Source of the DNA: an uncultured Gammaproteobacteria bacterium
GTDB lineage: Bacteria > Pseudomonadota > Gammaproteobacteria > Francisellales > CACEW01
Direction: 5' to 3'
Assembly (NCBI GenBank): GCA_902563055.1
Contig: CACEWE010000008.1
Coordinates: 1 to 55,535 of the forward strand
Length of the DNA stretch: 55,535 nt
The position numbers and the translations under genes are program-made. Shown in pieces: positions 32,802 to 42,382 of this stretch. The notes under the pieces were generated by a model. The model was not told where the DNA came from. It did no database searches and worked only from the letters and a program-made list of their open reading frames with translations. How positions within the stretch are numbered: the stretch's first letter is position 1; every line of letters begins with the position of its first letter.

Positions 32802-35607
32802 AATTTCTGACCTCGCCGCTGCCATAAGCATTACTAATACAACGAGTACATATGCCTGGATAGCGGGCATCAGACCCTACCGATGCACAATGATGCCAGC
32901 AGCGCTGACATTTTTCCTCAGTGCTTGGCTCTACGCTGATAAAAAGCTCTGGATCTTCGCTCGCTTGGGCCTGCGCGGGTTTTTCTTTAAGTTGTACAAT
33001 CTGTGCTTTTGAACAAATAAAGAGAAAGTGACATTCTTTATCAAGCGTTTGTAAGCAAGCTAAATTTTTCCCAGTAGCATAAATAGTCACACATGCTGCA
33101 AGACTTGAGCCGATGCGTTTTTCTTTGCGCGCATGTTCTAATGCTTTATTAACCTGGGAGCGCACATCAAGCAGCACTTGCCAGTCTTCTAAACTCAAAA
33201 CACTCTCGCTTGAAAGAGGCGCAAGATTATCATACCAATGTTCAGTAAAGACATAGTCTTGGCTGTCGTTACCTGGAATATGTTGATAGATTTCATTGGC
33301 GGTAAAACTAGTGATAGGTGCTAACCAGCGCGCTAATGCGTTTACAATATGGTAAATAGCGGTTTGAGCAGAGCGACGCATAATGCTATCAGTGGCGCCG
33401 GTATACTGACGGTCTTTGATAATGTCTAAATAGAAGCTCCCCATATCAAAGGCACAAAAATCGTGAATGCTTTGACTTGCATGGTGAAACTGATAATCGC
33501 TATAGGCCGTTTTGATTTGTGCTTGCAGCTGGTGGGCGCGGGCAATGGCCCACTGGTCTAAAGGTAAGAGTTTATGATGCTCAAGAAGATGTGTTTGAGG
33601 GTTAAAATCATGCAGGTTCGCTAAAAGAAAACGCGCGGTATTGCGTATTCTGCGATAGCGATCTACTACGCGCTTTAAAATATCATTAGAAAAGTTCGCT
33701 TCTCCATGATAATCAACATTAGCAGCCCATAGGCGTAAAATATCTGCGCCATATTGGTCAATAATAGTTTGTGGGGCAATAATATTGCCTTGTGATTTAG
33801 ACATTTTATGGCCCTTGGCATCCACCACAAAGCCATGGGTTAAAACTTGCTTAAAAGGCGCTTTATTGCTCATAGCCAAAGAGGCTAATAGGGAGGTTTG
33901 AAACCAACCGCGGTGTTGATCTGAGCCTTCTAGATATAAATCTGCAGGATAGTGTAGGTTTGCGCGTTGCTCTAAAACGCTAAAGAAACTTACGCCAGAA
34001 TCAAACCAAACATCTAAAGTATCTTTGACGGGCTCATAGTTGGCACTATCTGCACCTAAAAATGCTTCATGATCTAAATTAAACCACGCTTCAATACCAT
34101 CTTTTTCAACAAGGTCAGCTACTTTGCGCATTAAAGTTGTGCTTTGAGGGTGCAGTTCGCCCGTTTCTTTGTGTAAATATAGGGCAATGGGTGTGCCCCA
34201 GGTGCGCTGCCGCGAAATACACCAGTCTGGACGGTTTTCTATCATGGTTTCAATCCGCGCCTGACCCCAGTTTGGAACCCACTCTACTCCATCAATTGCT
34301 TTTTTTGCTTGGGCTTTTAAATCATCGTCTACTGCAATAAACCATTGAGGCGTTGCTCTAAAAATAAGCGGAGTTTTATGACGCCAGCAATGCGGATAGC
34401 TGTGGATGATTTTCTCATGATGCCACAAACGCTTATTGGCTTCTAAAGTATCAATAATACTTTGATTCGCCTTGGCATAGTATTGCCCTTTAAAAAGGGG
34501 TACATTATCTTCAAATACACCGTTTTTACCCACAGGGTTGGTAAAGGGAATATTATATACGAGGCTAGCTTGATAATCTTCTACCCCGTGTGCCGGTGCT
34601 GTATGCACCACACCCGTTCCGGCATCAACATTAACATGCGCACCAAAAATAATCGGTACGTGTTTGTCGTAAAATGGATGTTGTGCTTTTTGTAAATGCA
34701 AAGACGCGGCATCTATTTCAGCAAGAATCTGATGTTCATGATCTTTAAATAGCGTATCTATACGCTCTTTGGCAACAATAAGGGTCTGTTCTTTGTGGCG
34801 CACTAGGGCATAGGTAATATCTTCACCAATGGCTAGGGCTTCATTTGCAGGCAAGGTCCAAGGGGTGGTAGTCCAAACGAGAAAGTCGATGCTGTTAATG
34901 CTTGTATCTTTAAGTCCAATTTTTTCTAAAAGCGCTTGATGATCTGCAAGTGCAAAAGCAATGGTAATAGCGTGGGACTCTTTATCTTTGTATTCTACTT
35001 CTGCTTCAGCTAAAGAAGAGCCACAATCACAACAAAAATGAACAGGCTTGTAGCCACGCTTTAAGTGATTATTGTCAATAATGGTCGCTAAGGCGCGAAT
35101 AATACTAGCTTCGTATTTAGGATTCATACTTAAGTAAGGATCTTCCCAATCGCCAAGCACACCAAGGCGTTTGAAATCCTCGCGCTGCAGATCTACCTGC
35201 CCTTTAGCATAGTTTCTACAGTGTCCTCTAAAGGTGTTAGCATCTACCTTTTGGCCCACTTTGCCATGTTTTTTCTCAACTTGTAATTCTATGGGTAGGC
35301 CATGACAATCCCAGCCTGGAGTATAGGGAACTCGGTAGCCTTCTAGCGTTTTGCTTTTGATAATCATGTCTTTTAATATTTTATTTAGGACATGGCCTAG
35401 GTGAATTTGGCCATTGGCATAGGGCGGCCCATCATGCAATATAAAGGTTTTTGCATCTTTGCGCGCGTCTTGAATTTTGTGGTAGAGTTTATCCTGCTGC
35501 CATTGCTTTAGCCATACTTTTTCTCGATTAGGAAGGCCTGCTTTCATTGCAAAATCTGTTTTGGGCAGGTTTAGCGTTTCGGCAATAGCTTCTTTGGTAG
35601 CATTCAT
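32794..35607 (-). CDS. ileS: Isoleucyl-tRNA synthetase
   Basis: This 937-residue class I synthetase charges tRNA-Ile. PPYANGQIHLGHVLNK (HIGH box, about 60-75), the editing-domain TTPWTLPANEA and GTGVVHTAPAHG, GWFQTSLLAS, and GHKMSKSQGN (KMSKS box) occur in order. The C-terminal zinc ribbon C-x2-C (CQRCWHH, then GICTRC) is intact, as in E. coli-type IleRS. Its ATG overlaps the ribF stop (ATGA), and it overlaps lspA at its end. Confidence 0.97.
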   Translation of the reverse strand: MNATKEAIAETLNLPKTDFAMKAGLPNREKVWLKQWQQDKLYHKIQDARKDAKTFILHDGPPYANGQIHLGHVLNKILKDMIIKSKTLEGYRVPYTPGWDCHGLPIELQVEKKHGKVGQKVDANTFRGHCRNYAKGQVDLQREDFKRLGVLGDWEDPYLSMNPKYEASIIRALATIIDNNHLKRGYKPVHFCCDCGSSLAEAEVEYKDKESHAITIAFALADHQALLEKIGLKDTSINSIDFLVWTTTPWTLPANEALAIGEDITYALVRHKEQTLIVAKERIDTLFKDHEHQILAEIDAASLHLQKAQHPFYDKHVPIIFGAHVNVDAGTGVVHTAPAHGVEDYQASLVYNIPFTNPVGKNGVFEDNVPLFKGQYYAKANQSIIDTLEANKRLWHHEKIIHSYPHCWRHKTPLIFRATPQWFIAVDDDLKAQAKKAIDGVEWVPNWGQARIETMIENRPDWCISRQRTWGTPIALYLHKETGELHPQSTTLMRKVADLVEKDGIEAWFNLDHEAFLGADSANYEPVKDTLDVWFDSGVSFFSVLEQRANLHYPADLYLEGSDQHRGWFQTSLLASLAMSNKAPFKQVLTHGFVVDAKGHKMSKSQGNIIAPQTIIDQYGADILRLWAANVDYHGEANFSNDILKRVVDRYRRIRNTARFLLANLHDFNPQTHLLEHHKLLPLDQWAIARAHQLQAQIKTAYSDYQFHHASQSIHDFCAFDMGSFYLDIIKDRQYTGATDSIMRRSAQTAIYHIVNALARWLAPITSFTANEIYQHIPGNDSQDYVFTEHWYDNLAPLSSESVLSLEDWQVLLDVRSQVNKALEHARKEKRIGSSLAACVTIYATGKNLACLQTLDKECHFLFICSKAQIVQLKEKPAQAQASEDPELFISVEPSTEEKCQRCWHHCASVGSDARYPGICTRCISNAYGSGEVRNYV

Positions 35608-36569
35608 GTTTTATCCTTGCTGGTAAAATAGTGTTGAATATTTTTTACGTCTTTGTCTATTTGCGCTGTTAAGAGCGCAATGGAGTCATATTTTTCTTCG
35701 TCGCGCATTTTAGCATGAAATTGCACTTCTACATATTCGCCATAACACTCTTGATGATAATCAAATAAAAAGACTTCAAGTAAGCGACGCTGCTCCTTTA
35801 CCGTTGGGCGAATGCCAACACTGGCTGCGCCCCTTAGTGGGTTTTTAGTTAGGCCAAATACCTCAACAGCGTAAATGCCATGGGTGGCCATGGGTTTGTT
35901 TAAACCTATGTTGATCGTAGGAAAACCAATCGTGCGACCAAGCTGATTGCCTTTTTTAATCGTGCCGCACAGTGTATAAGGGCGGCCCAAGAGGCTTTGT
36001 GCAAGGTCAAAGTTTCCTTCGGCAATGGCTTTGCGAACTACGGAGCTGCTTACCCTTTGTGCATCTAATAAGAAAGTGTCGCAATCACTTATGCTAAAGC
36101 CATACTCTGGTGCCATTTTTTCAAGTAAGGCTTTATTGCCGCGGCGTTGATGACCAAAGTGAAAATCATCGCCAATGATCATATGCTTGACCTTGAGTTG
36201 CTCAACAAGAATATCTTTTACAAACGATTCAGCCGAAAGCTTAGAGAGCTTGTGATTAAAAGGTAAAACCAATATTTGCTCAATGCCGTGTTGTTGCAGT
36301 AGTGCAATTTTATCGCGTAAGCGCGTAATACGCAGTAAAGCCGGTTTGTTTGGATCCTGAAAAAATTCTTTAGGGTGGGGTTCAAATAAAACTACACAAG
36401 AAGCTAGACCCGTTTGTTGTGCTTTTTCAACCACTTGTTTGATTACATGCTGGTGACCAAGATGTACACCATCAAAGGCGCCAATAGTTGTAACACACGG
36501 CTGCGCTTTAGCGATAGAGGCCAGGCGTAAAACGTGAATAATCGGTCTGCTTGATGCATGGCGGAGCAT
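35604..36569 (-). CDS. ribF: Bifunctional riboflavin kinase/FAD synthetase
   Basis: A 321-residue enzyme converting riboflavin to FMN and FAD. The N-terminal FAD synthetase nucleotidyltransferase domain shows TIGAFDGVHLGHQHVI (about 27-42) and IIGDDFHFGHQRRGN. The C-terminal kinase domain has GRPYTLCGTIKKGNQLGRT, GFPTINI and the conserved RPTV-E-LEVFLFDY block. It is the first gene of the ileS-lspA-fkpB operon and overlaps ileS by 4 bases. murJ, often nearby, is not present; an MFS gene lies upstream instead. Confidence 0.95.
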   Translation of the reverse strand: MLRHASSRPIIHVLRLASIAKAQPCVTTIGAFDGVHLGHQHVIKQVVEKAQQTGLASCVVLFEPHPKEFFQDPNKPALLRITRLRDKIALLQQHGIEQILVLPFNHKLSKLSAESFVKDILVEQLKVKHMIIGDDFHFGHQRRGNKALLEKMAPEYGFSISDCDTFLLDAQRVSSSVVRKAIAEGNFDLAQSLLGRPYTLCGTIKKGNQLGRTIGFPTINIGLNKPMATHGIYAVEVFGLTKNPLRGAASVGIRPTVKEQRRLLEVFLFDYHQECYGEYVEVQFHAKMRDEEKYDSIALLTAQIDKDVKNIQHYFTSKDKT

Positions 36570-36689
36570 GGTTTGACTCTGGCGTGCTTTTTAAGGGTGC
36601 CATACTATAGCAAAAACTACTGCTGGTCTCAATTGTTTTATGCTTCCCAAAGCCTTGAGGAATAACACTATCTCAGAGTTTTTATAGCA

Positions 36690-37928
36690 CTATTGTGTTG
36701 CAGGACGAATCTTCATCATTAGGATGCCAAGTACCGCAATAACCATCATGATTGGAACAATAATCAATCCATATTCGTATTGCAGATGGATGTTTTGATG
36801 ATGCTCGGCCATTTTGTTGATAATAAATCCGGTAACAGGAAGATAAAAAACACCTCCCAGTATTGCCAACATATTACACAAACCAATAGCAGTACCGCGG
36901 TATGCCTCTGGCGTGATTTTTTGTACTATTCCAAAGGCTAATACATAACTACAGCTTAAGGCTCCTGTAATAAAAAGAACGACTTTATCCATCATAAAAT
37001 GGTTGCCTGGTTCAAAGATAATGGCGCTGATAAGAAAGGCGGCGCTTAAACCACAAATCGTGATGAGCTTTTTGGTTTCAAAATAATGGCCAATATAACC
37101 AATAGCCGGTCCTCCAAAAGCAAAGCCATATAAGCACCAGGCCATTAAGTCGGTTGCTTGAATATAAGAGAAATGATGGACGTGTATCATGTATGGTACG
37201 CCCCAAAGTGCAACAAACCCAGTGACAAGTCCAAAAAAAGCACAGCAATAAATACCGCTTAACCAATTGCCGCCAATGGCAGCAGCTTGGCGTAGTTGGC
37301 ATAAGAGTGTTTGCCATAAACCATATTCAAATTGTTTGTTACAAGGGCGATCTTTTAGAAAGATAGCCATCAATAGCGTTAAGAAAATGCCAAATCCGGC
37401 ACAAAGTAATATCATATGGCGCCAGCCATAGTTGATAACTACGTGCGGGAGGGCGGATTGGGCGAAGGCTGCGCCAAACATAGCGATAAATTCTCCAAAG
37501 CCAACCATCATTGCAAAATAGCGCATTGAAAAGCCAATATTGGCTGCATACACCATGCCAACAAAAGCAAAACCGCTGCCGATACCCATTAGAAAGCGCC
37601 AAAAGATGGCTAAAAGTAAATGATGGGAAAAGGCAAAGCCAATCGCTGAGCCAACGCATAAGATAATAGCCGATAGCAAGACTCTGCGCAGTTGAAAGCG
37701 GTCATATAATAAGCCAGCTGGAATTTGTACCAAGAGGTAGGCTGCAAAAAAGCTCGCATTAAAAAAACCCAACATCACATTGCCAATATGAAATTCTTGT
37801 TGGATGGGGGTAATCATCATATTACCAGAAACTTGAAAGAAAAATTGCAATAAAGAAAATAAGCTTGCCAGTAGCCATACTACAGTGCTTTGTAGGTTAT
37901 TGGTTTTTTTACAGTCTGAGGGGCTCAT
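36690..37928 (-). CDS. MFS transporter
   Basis: A 412-residue, 12-segment major facilitator. GLLYDRFQLRRVLL is the A-motif between TM2 and TM3, and RFLMGIGSGFAFVG lies in TM4. Its general look is that of the anion/cation symporter or Pht-like proteins expanded in Legionella and Coxiella, which import amino acids and other host metabolites. The substrate cannot be read from the sequence. It ends 120 bases upstream of ribF on the same strand and could be co-transcribed with it, but the gap allows a separate ribF promoter. Confidence 0.85.
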   Translation of the reverse strand: MSPSDCKKTNNLQSTVVWLLASLFSLLQFFFQVSGNMMITPIQQEFHIGNVMLGFFNASFFAAYLLVQIPAGLLYDRFQLRRVLLSAIILCVGSAIGFAFSHHLLLAIFWRFLMGIGSGFAFVGMVYAANIGFSMRYFAMMVGFGEFIAMFGAAFAQSALPHVVINYGWRHMILLCAGFGIFLTLLMAIFLKDRPCNKQFEYGLWQTLLCQLRQAAAIGGNWLSGIYCCAFFGLVTGFVALWGVPYMIHVHHFSYIQATDLMAWCLYGFAFGGPAIGYIGHYFETKKLITICGLSAAFLISAIIFEPGNHFMMDKVVLFITGALSCSYVLAFGIVQKITPEAYRGTAIGLCNMLAILGGVFYLPVTGFIINKMAEHHQNIHLQYEYGLIIVPIMMVIAVLGILMMKIRPATQ

Positions 37929-38072
37929 GCTAAGAAATGGCTGAAATATTGCTCGATATTTTGACTATTTTAGAGCTTAATTGCAAGAGGAGAAATTATT
38001 TTTTGAAATTGATAAATTTGTATCTAGACTTTGCAGTATAAGCAAGCTGAAATAAGACACAAAGGAGAGGAC

Positions 38073-38660
38073 ATGAAAAAACCAGACAAGACTAGAAATC
38101 AAGATATTATAAAGAAAAATTGCCAAAAACTATTGCAAGAACTAGGTGAAGATACCCAAAGAGAGGGCTTGATAAATACACCGAAAAGGATGGCAAAGGC
38201 ATTACTTGAGCTTACTTCTGGATATTATCAAGATCTAGATAAAACCATAAATAGTGCAATTTTTAGTACAAGTAATCAGCAAATGGTTGTGGTGTCTGAT
38301 ATTGAGTTTTTCTCACTTTGTGAGCACCATATGTTGCCATTTTTTGGAAGGGTACACGTTGGTTATATACCAAACAGTAAAGTGATTGGTTTATCGAAAG
38401 TGGCTCGTATCATAGATGTTTTTTCTTAGCGCTTACAAATACAGGAAGAGTTAACACACCAAATTGCATCGGCACTCCATGAAAAACTTGATGCTAAAGG
38501 TGTCGCTGTTGTGATTGAGTCCAAACATTTTTGTATGATGATGCGCGGTATTGAAAAGCAAAATGCATTTATGAAAACATCATGCATGCTTGGGGGCTTT
38601 GAGTCTAATAATAAAACAAGAGCAGAATTTCTTCGACTTATTGCTAGTAAAGTAGTTTAG
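38073..38660 (+). pseudogene. folE: GTP cyclohydrolase I interrupted by one in-frame amber codon
   Basis: Codons 1-118 read a normal FolE N-terminal half, including [13 protein letters not shown] (zinc Cys/His) and [18 protein letters not shown] at 38427-38429 follows, and the same frame continues without any shift as [21 protein letters not shown] (third zinc ligand Cys) and [12 protein letters not shown] to a TAG at 38658. The amber sits where relatives have Arg (eukaryotes) or Gln (E. coli), so a single CAG-to-TAG change explains it. Without readthrough the product lacks the third zinc ligand and should be inactive. AAAGGAGAGG precedes the ATG. The enzyme makes dihydroneopterin triphosphate from GTP. 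It is the first gene of a tetrahydrobiopterin-type operon. Confidence 0.9.
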
Positions 38661-38662
38661 GG

Positions 38663-39382
38663 GTGCTTAAAAATAGTAAGGTTGCATGTATTACAGGAGC
38701 CAGTCGTGGCCTTGGTTATGCAGTTGCTTACAAGCTTGCGCAAAATGGTGTTGATATTGCAATCTGTTCATATTCAGAGGCAATTTTTGATGCAAAGAAA
38801 AAAATTTGTCAGGACTTCACTGGCGTGGAAGTTTTAGCATGCAGATGCAATATGGCCATACCAAGTGAAATAAGAAAATTTTACCAGCAAATAAAAGAAA
38901 AGTGGCATAGGCTTGATATTTGTATCAACAATGTTGGATTTTTAAAAACAGCAACATTAGACGAGATGGATGATGCATTATGGCAAAAAACTATGGACCT
39001 CAATGTGGGCTCTTGTTTTTTTTCATCTCAAGAGGCCTTTAAACTAATGATAAAAAATGCTAAACAAAGCTGTATTGTCAATATTAGTTCTTTAGCTGGA
39101 ATTAAGGGCGTTGAGAAGTTTCCGTGTATGAGTGCGTATATTGCCAGTAAATATGCGGTAGTAGGTTTAACGGAAGCATTAGCCTTAGAGGGAAAAGAAT
39201 ATAATATTGCAGTAAATTGTGTTGCTCCTGGAGCTGTTAATACATCCATGCTTCAAAGTAACTTTCCTGATTTTATAACTCAAACACAACCAGAAGAAAT
39301 AGCAGATATTGTTATTGGTTTTACCACAGTTGGTGCAAAAAAATTGTTTTCTGGTACAGTTTTTGAAGTGTATTCAAACTAA
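38663..39382 (+). CDS. Short-chain dehydrogenase/reductase, sepiapterin reductase position
   Basis: A 239-residue SDR with the NAD(P) motif TGASRGLG (about 10-17), NNVG (about 93-96), the catalytic Ser in NISSLAG, Y-x3-K in SAYIASKYA, and the PGAVNT loop. The GTG at 38663 starts 2 bases after the folE stop, so it is co-transcribed and probably coupled. Lying between GTP cyclohydrolase I and a 6-pyruvoyl-tetrahydropterin synthase, it is the expected place for the reductase completing tetrahydrobiopterin synthesis. This is inferred from context; the sequence alone says only SDR. Unlike its neighbours it has no internal stop. Confidence 0.85.
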   Translation: MLKNSKVACITGASRGLGYAVAYKLAQNGVDIAICSYSEAIFDAKKKICQDFTGVEVLACRCNMAIPSEIRKFYQQIKEKWHRLDICINNVGFLKTATLDEMDDALWQKTMDLNVGSCFFSSQEAFKLMIKNAKQSCIVNISSLAGIKGVEKFPCMSAYIASKYAVVGLTEALALEGKEYNIAVNCVAPGAVNTSMLQSNFPDFITQTQPEEIADIVIGFTTVGAKKLFSGTVFEVYSN

Positions 39383-39391
39383 GGGAGAGGA

Positions 39392-39811
39392 ATGATGGCT
39401 GAGGTTTTTATAGAAAGAAAAATACATTTTAACAGTACGCACCGTTTACATGCCCATGACTTATCTGAGAAAGAGAATAAGAATATTTTTGGCAAATGTA
39501 ACAATCCAAATGGTCATGGTCATAATTACACTCTTATTGTAACTTTGAAGGGGGCAGTAGATCCTATAACTGGGCTTGTTGTTAATCTTACACAGGTCAA
39601 AAGTATTTTAAATGAGACTATTATGGCAGAGTTTGATCATAAAAACCTCAATCTTGATACATCTTATTTTACAGGTCTTGTCCCTACTGCAGAAAATATT
39701 GTAGTGATTTGTTAGGAAATGCTTGAAAAAACAAGTCTTAGAAAGTATCTATATAAGTTGACACTTCATGAAACCGAAAATAACACAGCAGTATATTATG
39801 GTGAAAAATAG
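39392..39811 (+). pseudogene. ptpS: 6-pyruvoyl-tetrahydropterin synthase interrupted by one in-frame amber codon
   Basis: The frame reads FNSTHRLHAHDLS, then GKCNNPNGHGHNYTL (catalytic Cys and zinc histidines, in the eukaryotic PTPS style rather than QueD), DPITGLVVNL, FDHKNLNLD and PTAENIVVIC. A TAG at 39713-39715 follows, then EMLEKTSLRKYLYKLTLHETENN and TAVYYGEK to a TAG at 39809. The interrupted position aligns with the conserved Trp of the YIWDNL segment, so TGG-to-TAG explains it. The lost tail holds the substrate-anchoring Glu of the HET segment, so the truncated protein should be inactive. GGAGAGG precedes the ATG. The reaction is dihydroneopterin triphosphate to 6-pyruvoyl-tetrahydropterin. 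Confidence 0.88.
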
Positions 39812-39886
39812 ATGGATTGATTATTGCTTGTGTGACAAGACAAAGAGCGTATTTTAGCGTACAATGGCCATTATTTTTAAGCCCTG

Positions 39887-40702
39887 ATGTCTATGCCATT
39901 TGTTGATCTTGATCACATGAAGCTTGCCTATAGTATTTCAGGCATTGGCGCGCCCTTAATTTGTCTAAGTGGCTTTATGGCTGATAGTAAATTATGGCAG
40001 GGCATGGCAAAAATACTCGAAGCAGATTTTACCCTTATCACCATCGACAATCGCGGTGTTGGTCAAAGCTCAGCACCTGATGGACCTTATACCATAGACA
40101 TGATGGCTGATGATGTTTTGGCATTGATGGATCACCTAAAGATAGACAAGGCACATTTTGTGGGCCATTCTATGGGCGGGATGATCGTCATGTCGTGTAT
40201 GCAAAAGGCACCAGAGCGCTTTTTATCGGCGGTTTTAGCCTCAACAGCTTTAAAGCTCTCGCCTCGTACACAGTTTTTTCTCCGTCAGTATCCTAAGGTT
40301 CTTGAATATGATCAACAGCAGCAGGAGCCTATCAAGCCTTTAATACTTGCAGCATTTAGTTTCAGCAATGCGATATTAAAAGAGCAAGCGCTCTTAGATA
40401 TGTATTTTAACAAACAAAATCAATCTCCAGCTGAGCCTATAGCGGTGGCAAAGCATCAGCTCTATGCTTGTTTGGAACATGATTTTGAATCTATCAAGCC
40501 GCAATCATATGCTTTTAGAATATGTGTTTGCTGTGGAGATGATGATATCCTCACTACGGTAGAAGATGCACAAAACATTGCCCAAAAACTTAAAGGAAGT
40601 ACAGTAACGGTTTGCCCTGGAGCTGGACATATCTTACAATTTGAAAATTCGCAGCTATTTTGCCAAATTATTCAACAAACTTGCAAGGAATCACGCCAAT
40701 GA
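39887..40702 (+). CDS. Alpha/beta hydrolase
   Basis: A 271-residue alpha/beta hydrolase of the 3-oxoadipate enol-lactonase/esterase type: IDNRGVGQSSAPDG (about 51-64), the nucleophile elbow VGHSMGGM (about 94-101), the acid region CCGDDDILTTVEDA, and the catalytic His in PGAGHILQFEN. It is cytosolic, and its substrate cannot be read from the sequence. Its stop overlaps the ubiB start (ATGA), so the two are co-expressed. The ATG at 39893 is an alternative start two codons later. Confidence 0.85.
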   Translation: MSMPFVDLDHMKLAYSISGIGAPLICLSGFMADSKLWQGMAKILEADFTLITIDNRGVGQSSAPDGPYTIDMMADDVLALMDHLKIDKAHFVGHSMGGMIVMSCMQKAPERFLSAVLASTALKLSPRTQFFLRQYPKVLEYDQQQQEPIKPLILAAFSFSNAILKEQALLDMYFNKQNQSPAEPIAVAKHQLYACLEHDFESIKPQSYAFRICVCCGDDDILTTVEDAQNIAQKLKGSTVTVCPGAGHILQFENSQLFCQIIQQTCKESRQ

Positions 40703-42369
40703 AATTTAAAGATGTCATGCGTTTGAGTAAAATCTGCTATGTTTTTGCAAAGCATGGCCTGGATGAGTTGTTTTTTGTAACCCCATGGTTAAAGCCGATT
40801 AAACCTTTATTGTATTTAAATCCTAGGCATTGGTTTGGCTTTAAAGAAGAAAACTTAGCAGGGCGTATTAGCGCTTGCTTAGAAGAATTAGGTCCATTGT
40901 TTGTAAAGTTTGGCCAATTGCTCTCTACTCGCCAAGATGTTTTTGACGCGGAGATGATTGAAGCTTTAAGCCAGCTTCAAGATCATGTTGCGCCATTTGC
41001 CGCATCTAAAGTGCAAAAGGTACTGGAAAAAACCTATAAAAAACCGCTGCATCAAGTGTTTAAGGACTTTGACCTAAGCCCTATAGCCTCTGCTTCTATT
41101 GCCCAAGTGCATTTTGCGAAATTACTAGATGGCTCAGAAGTGGCGGTAAAAATTCTCAGGCCCGATATTGCCAAACACATCGATCGTGATATTCGCCTGC
41201 TTTATGCAATTGCAAGACGTATGGAGCGTTATTTAAAAATATCAAAGCGCTTAAAACCGATTGAAGTTGTGCAAGAAATTGAAAACACTTTGTTGGCTGA
41301 GATCGATCTGATGCAAGAGGCGGCTAATGCCTCTGAGCTGCGACGCAATTTTGAGCATACCCATATTTTAAAAGTACCCAAAGTATACTGGGATCAAACC
41401 AAGAAAAATATTTTGGTTCAAGAACGAATTTCTGGAGTGCCCATTTCCGATATTAAAACGCTTCATAGCCATCAAGTGGATATGCAGCTGTTGGCAGAGC
41501 GGGGTGTGGAAATTTTCTTTACCCAGGTGTTTCGCGATAATTTTTTTCATGCGGATATGCATCCAGGGAATATCTTTGTCGATATTTCCAAGCCCAAAGA
41601 TCCTCGTTACATTGCAGTAGATTTTGGCATTATGGGCATTTTAGACACAAACGATAAAGATTACCTATTAGAAAACTTAATGGCCTTTTTTCAGCGCGAT
41701 TATATGAAAGTTGCACAATTGCACATTGAGTCTGGCTGGGTGCATCCTTCAACACGTATCGATGCTTTATCTGGCGCTATTCGTGCAGTGTGTGAGCCAG
41801 TTTTTGAAAAGCCCATTTCTGAAATATCCCTTTCTCAAACTATGATGCGTCTTTTTAGCATAGCAGAAAAGTTTGATATGAAAGTACAGCCGCAGTTGTT
41901 ATTACTGCAAAAAACCATGTTTAATGTTGAAGGTTTAGGTCGTCATTTATACCCTGAGCTGAATTTGTGGCAAACAGCTCTGCCGCATTTGAAAAAATGG
42001 GCTAAAGATCAAATTGGGGTGAAACATATTTTTCAAGCCATTAAAAATGAGGGACCTGGCTGGTTGAAACAATTGCCTGAAATTCCCAACTTAGTGTATC
42101 AATCTTTGCAACAAAACGCTAAGCGTCCTCAGGCTCTCGTCCCTGTTGCTGAGCCGGATAAAGGCATTGGCAATAAGCGTTCGTGGTCGCTTAGTGCAGT
42201 ACTTCTGAGTGTTTTAGGTTTTGTTGTACTATCCATAGCAGCCGTGAGTCTAGACTATAAAGATCTGTTGTCTCAAGTTGTATTGTGGTTACAAACCCAT
42301 ACGCTTATTGCGGTGCTTATAGCTGGAGTGCTGTTTTTCTGGGCATGGCTAAGGTCCAGGGTATTTTAG
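40699..42369 (+). CDS. ubiB: Ubiquinone biosynthesis kinase-like protein UbiB
   Basis: A 556-residue ABC1/ADCK-family protein needed for ubiquinone synthesis. The family KxGQ motif KFGQLLSTRQD (about 73-83), the Ala-rich loop SIAQVHFAKL, the NFFHADMHPGNIFV catalytic segment and VDFGIMG (metal-binding DFG) are present. Two C-terminal membrane helices follow (SAVLLSVLGFVVLSIAAVS and TLIAVLIAGVLFFWAWL). The ATG at 40699 overlaps the hydrolase stop and gives the usual N terminus. In E. coli ubiB follows ubiE and ubiJ; those are not here. Confidence 0.93.
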   Translation: MKFKDVMRLSKICYVFAKHGLDELFFVTPWLKPIKPLLYLNPRHWFGFKEENLAGRISACLEELGPLFVKFGQLLSTRQDVFDAEMIEALSQLQDHVAPFAASKVQKVLEKTYKKPLHQVFKDFDLSPIASASIAQVHFAKLLDGSEVAVKILRPDIAKHIDRDIRLLYAIARRMERYLKISKRLKPIEVVQEIENTLLAEIDLMQEAANASELRRNFEHTHILKVPKVYWDQTKKNILVQERISGVPISDIKTLHSHQVDMQLLAERGVEIFFTQVFRDNFFHADMHPGNIFVDISKPKDPRYIAVDFGIMGILDTNDKDYLLENLMAFFQRDYMKVAQLHIESGWVHPSTRIDALSGAIRAVCEPVFEKPISEISLSQTMMRLFSIAEKFDMKVQPQLLLLQKTMFNVEGLGRHLYPELNLWQTALPHLKKWAKDQIGVKHIFQAIKNEGPGWLKQLPEIPNLVYQSLQQNAKRPQALVPVAEPDKGIGNKRSWSLSAVLLSVLGFVVLSIAAVSLDYKDLLSQVVLWLQTHTLIAVLIAGVLFFWAWLRSRVF

Positions 42370-42382
42370 ATTTCTATACTTG

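Noticed and set aside
38427-38429. Programmed recoding (selenocysteine or pyrrolysine type) at the folE amber
   Set aside because: The position is Arg or Gln in relatives, the neighbouring gene has its amber at a Trp, and no insertion element or specialised tRNA is visible, so ordinary nonsense mutation is simpler. A suppressor tRNA elsewhere cannot be excluded.
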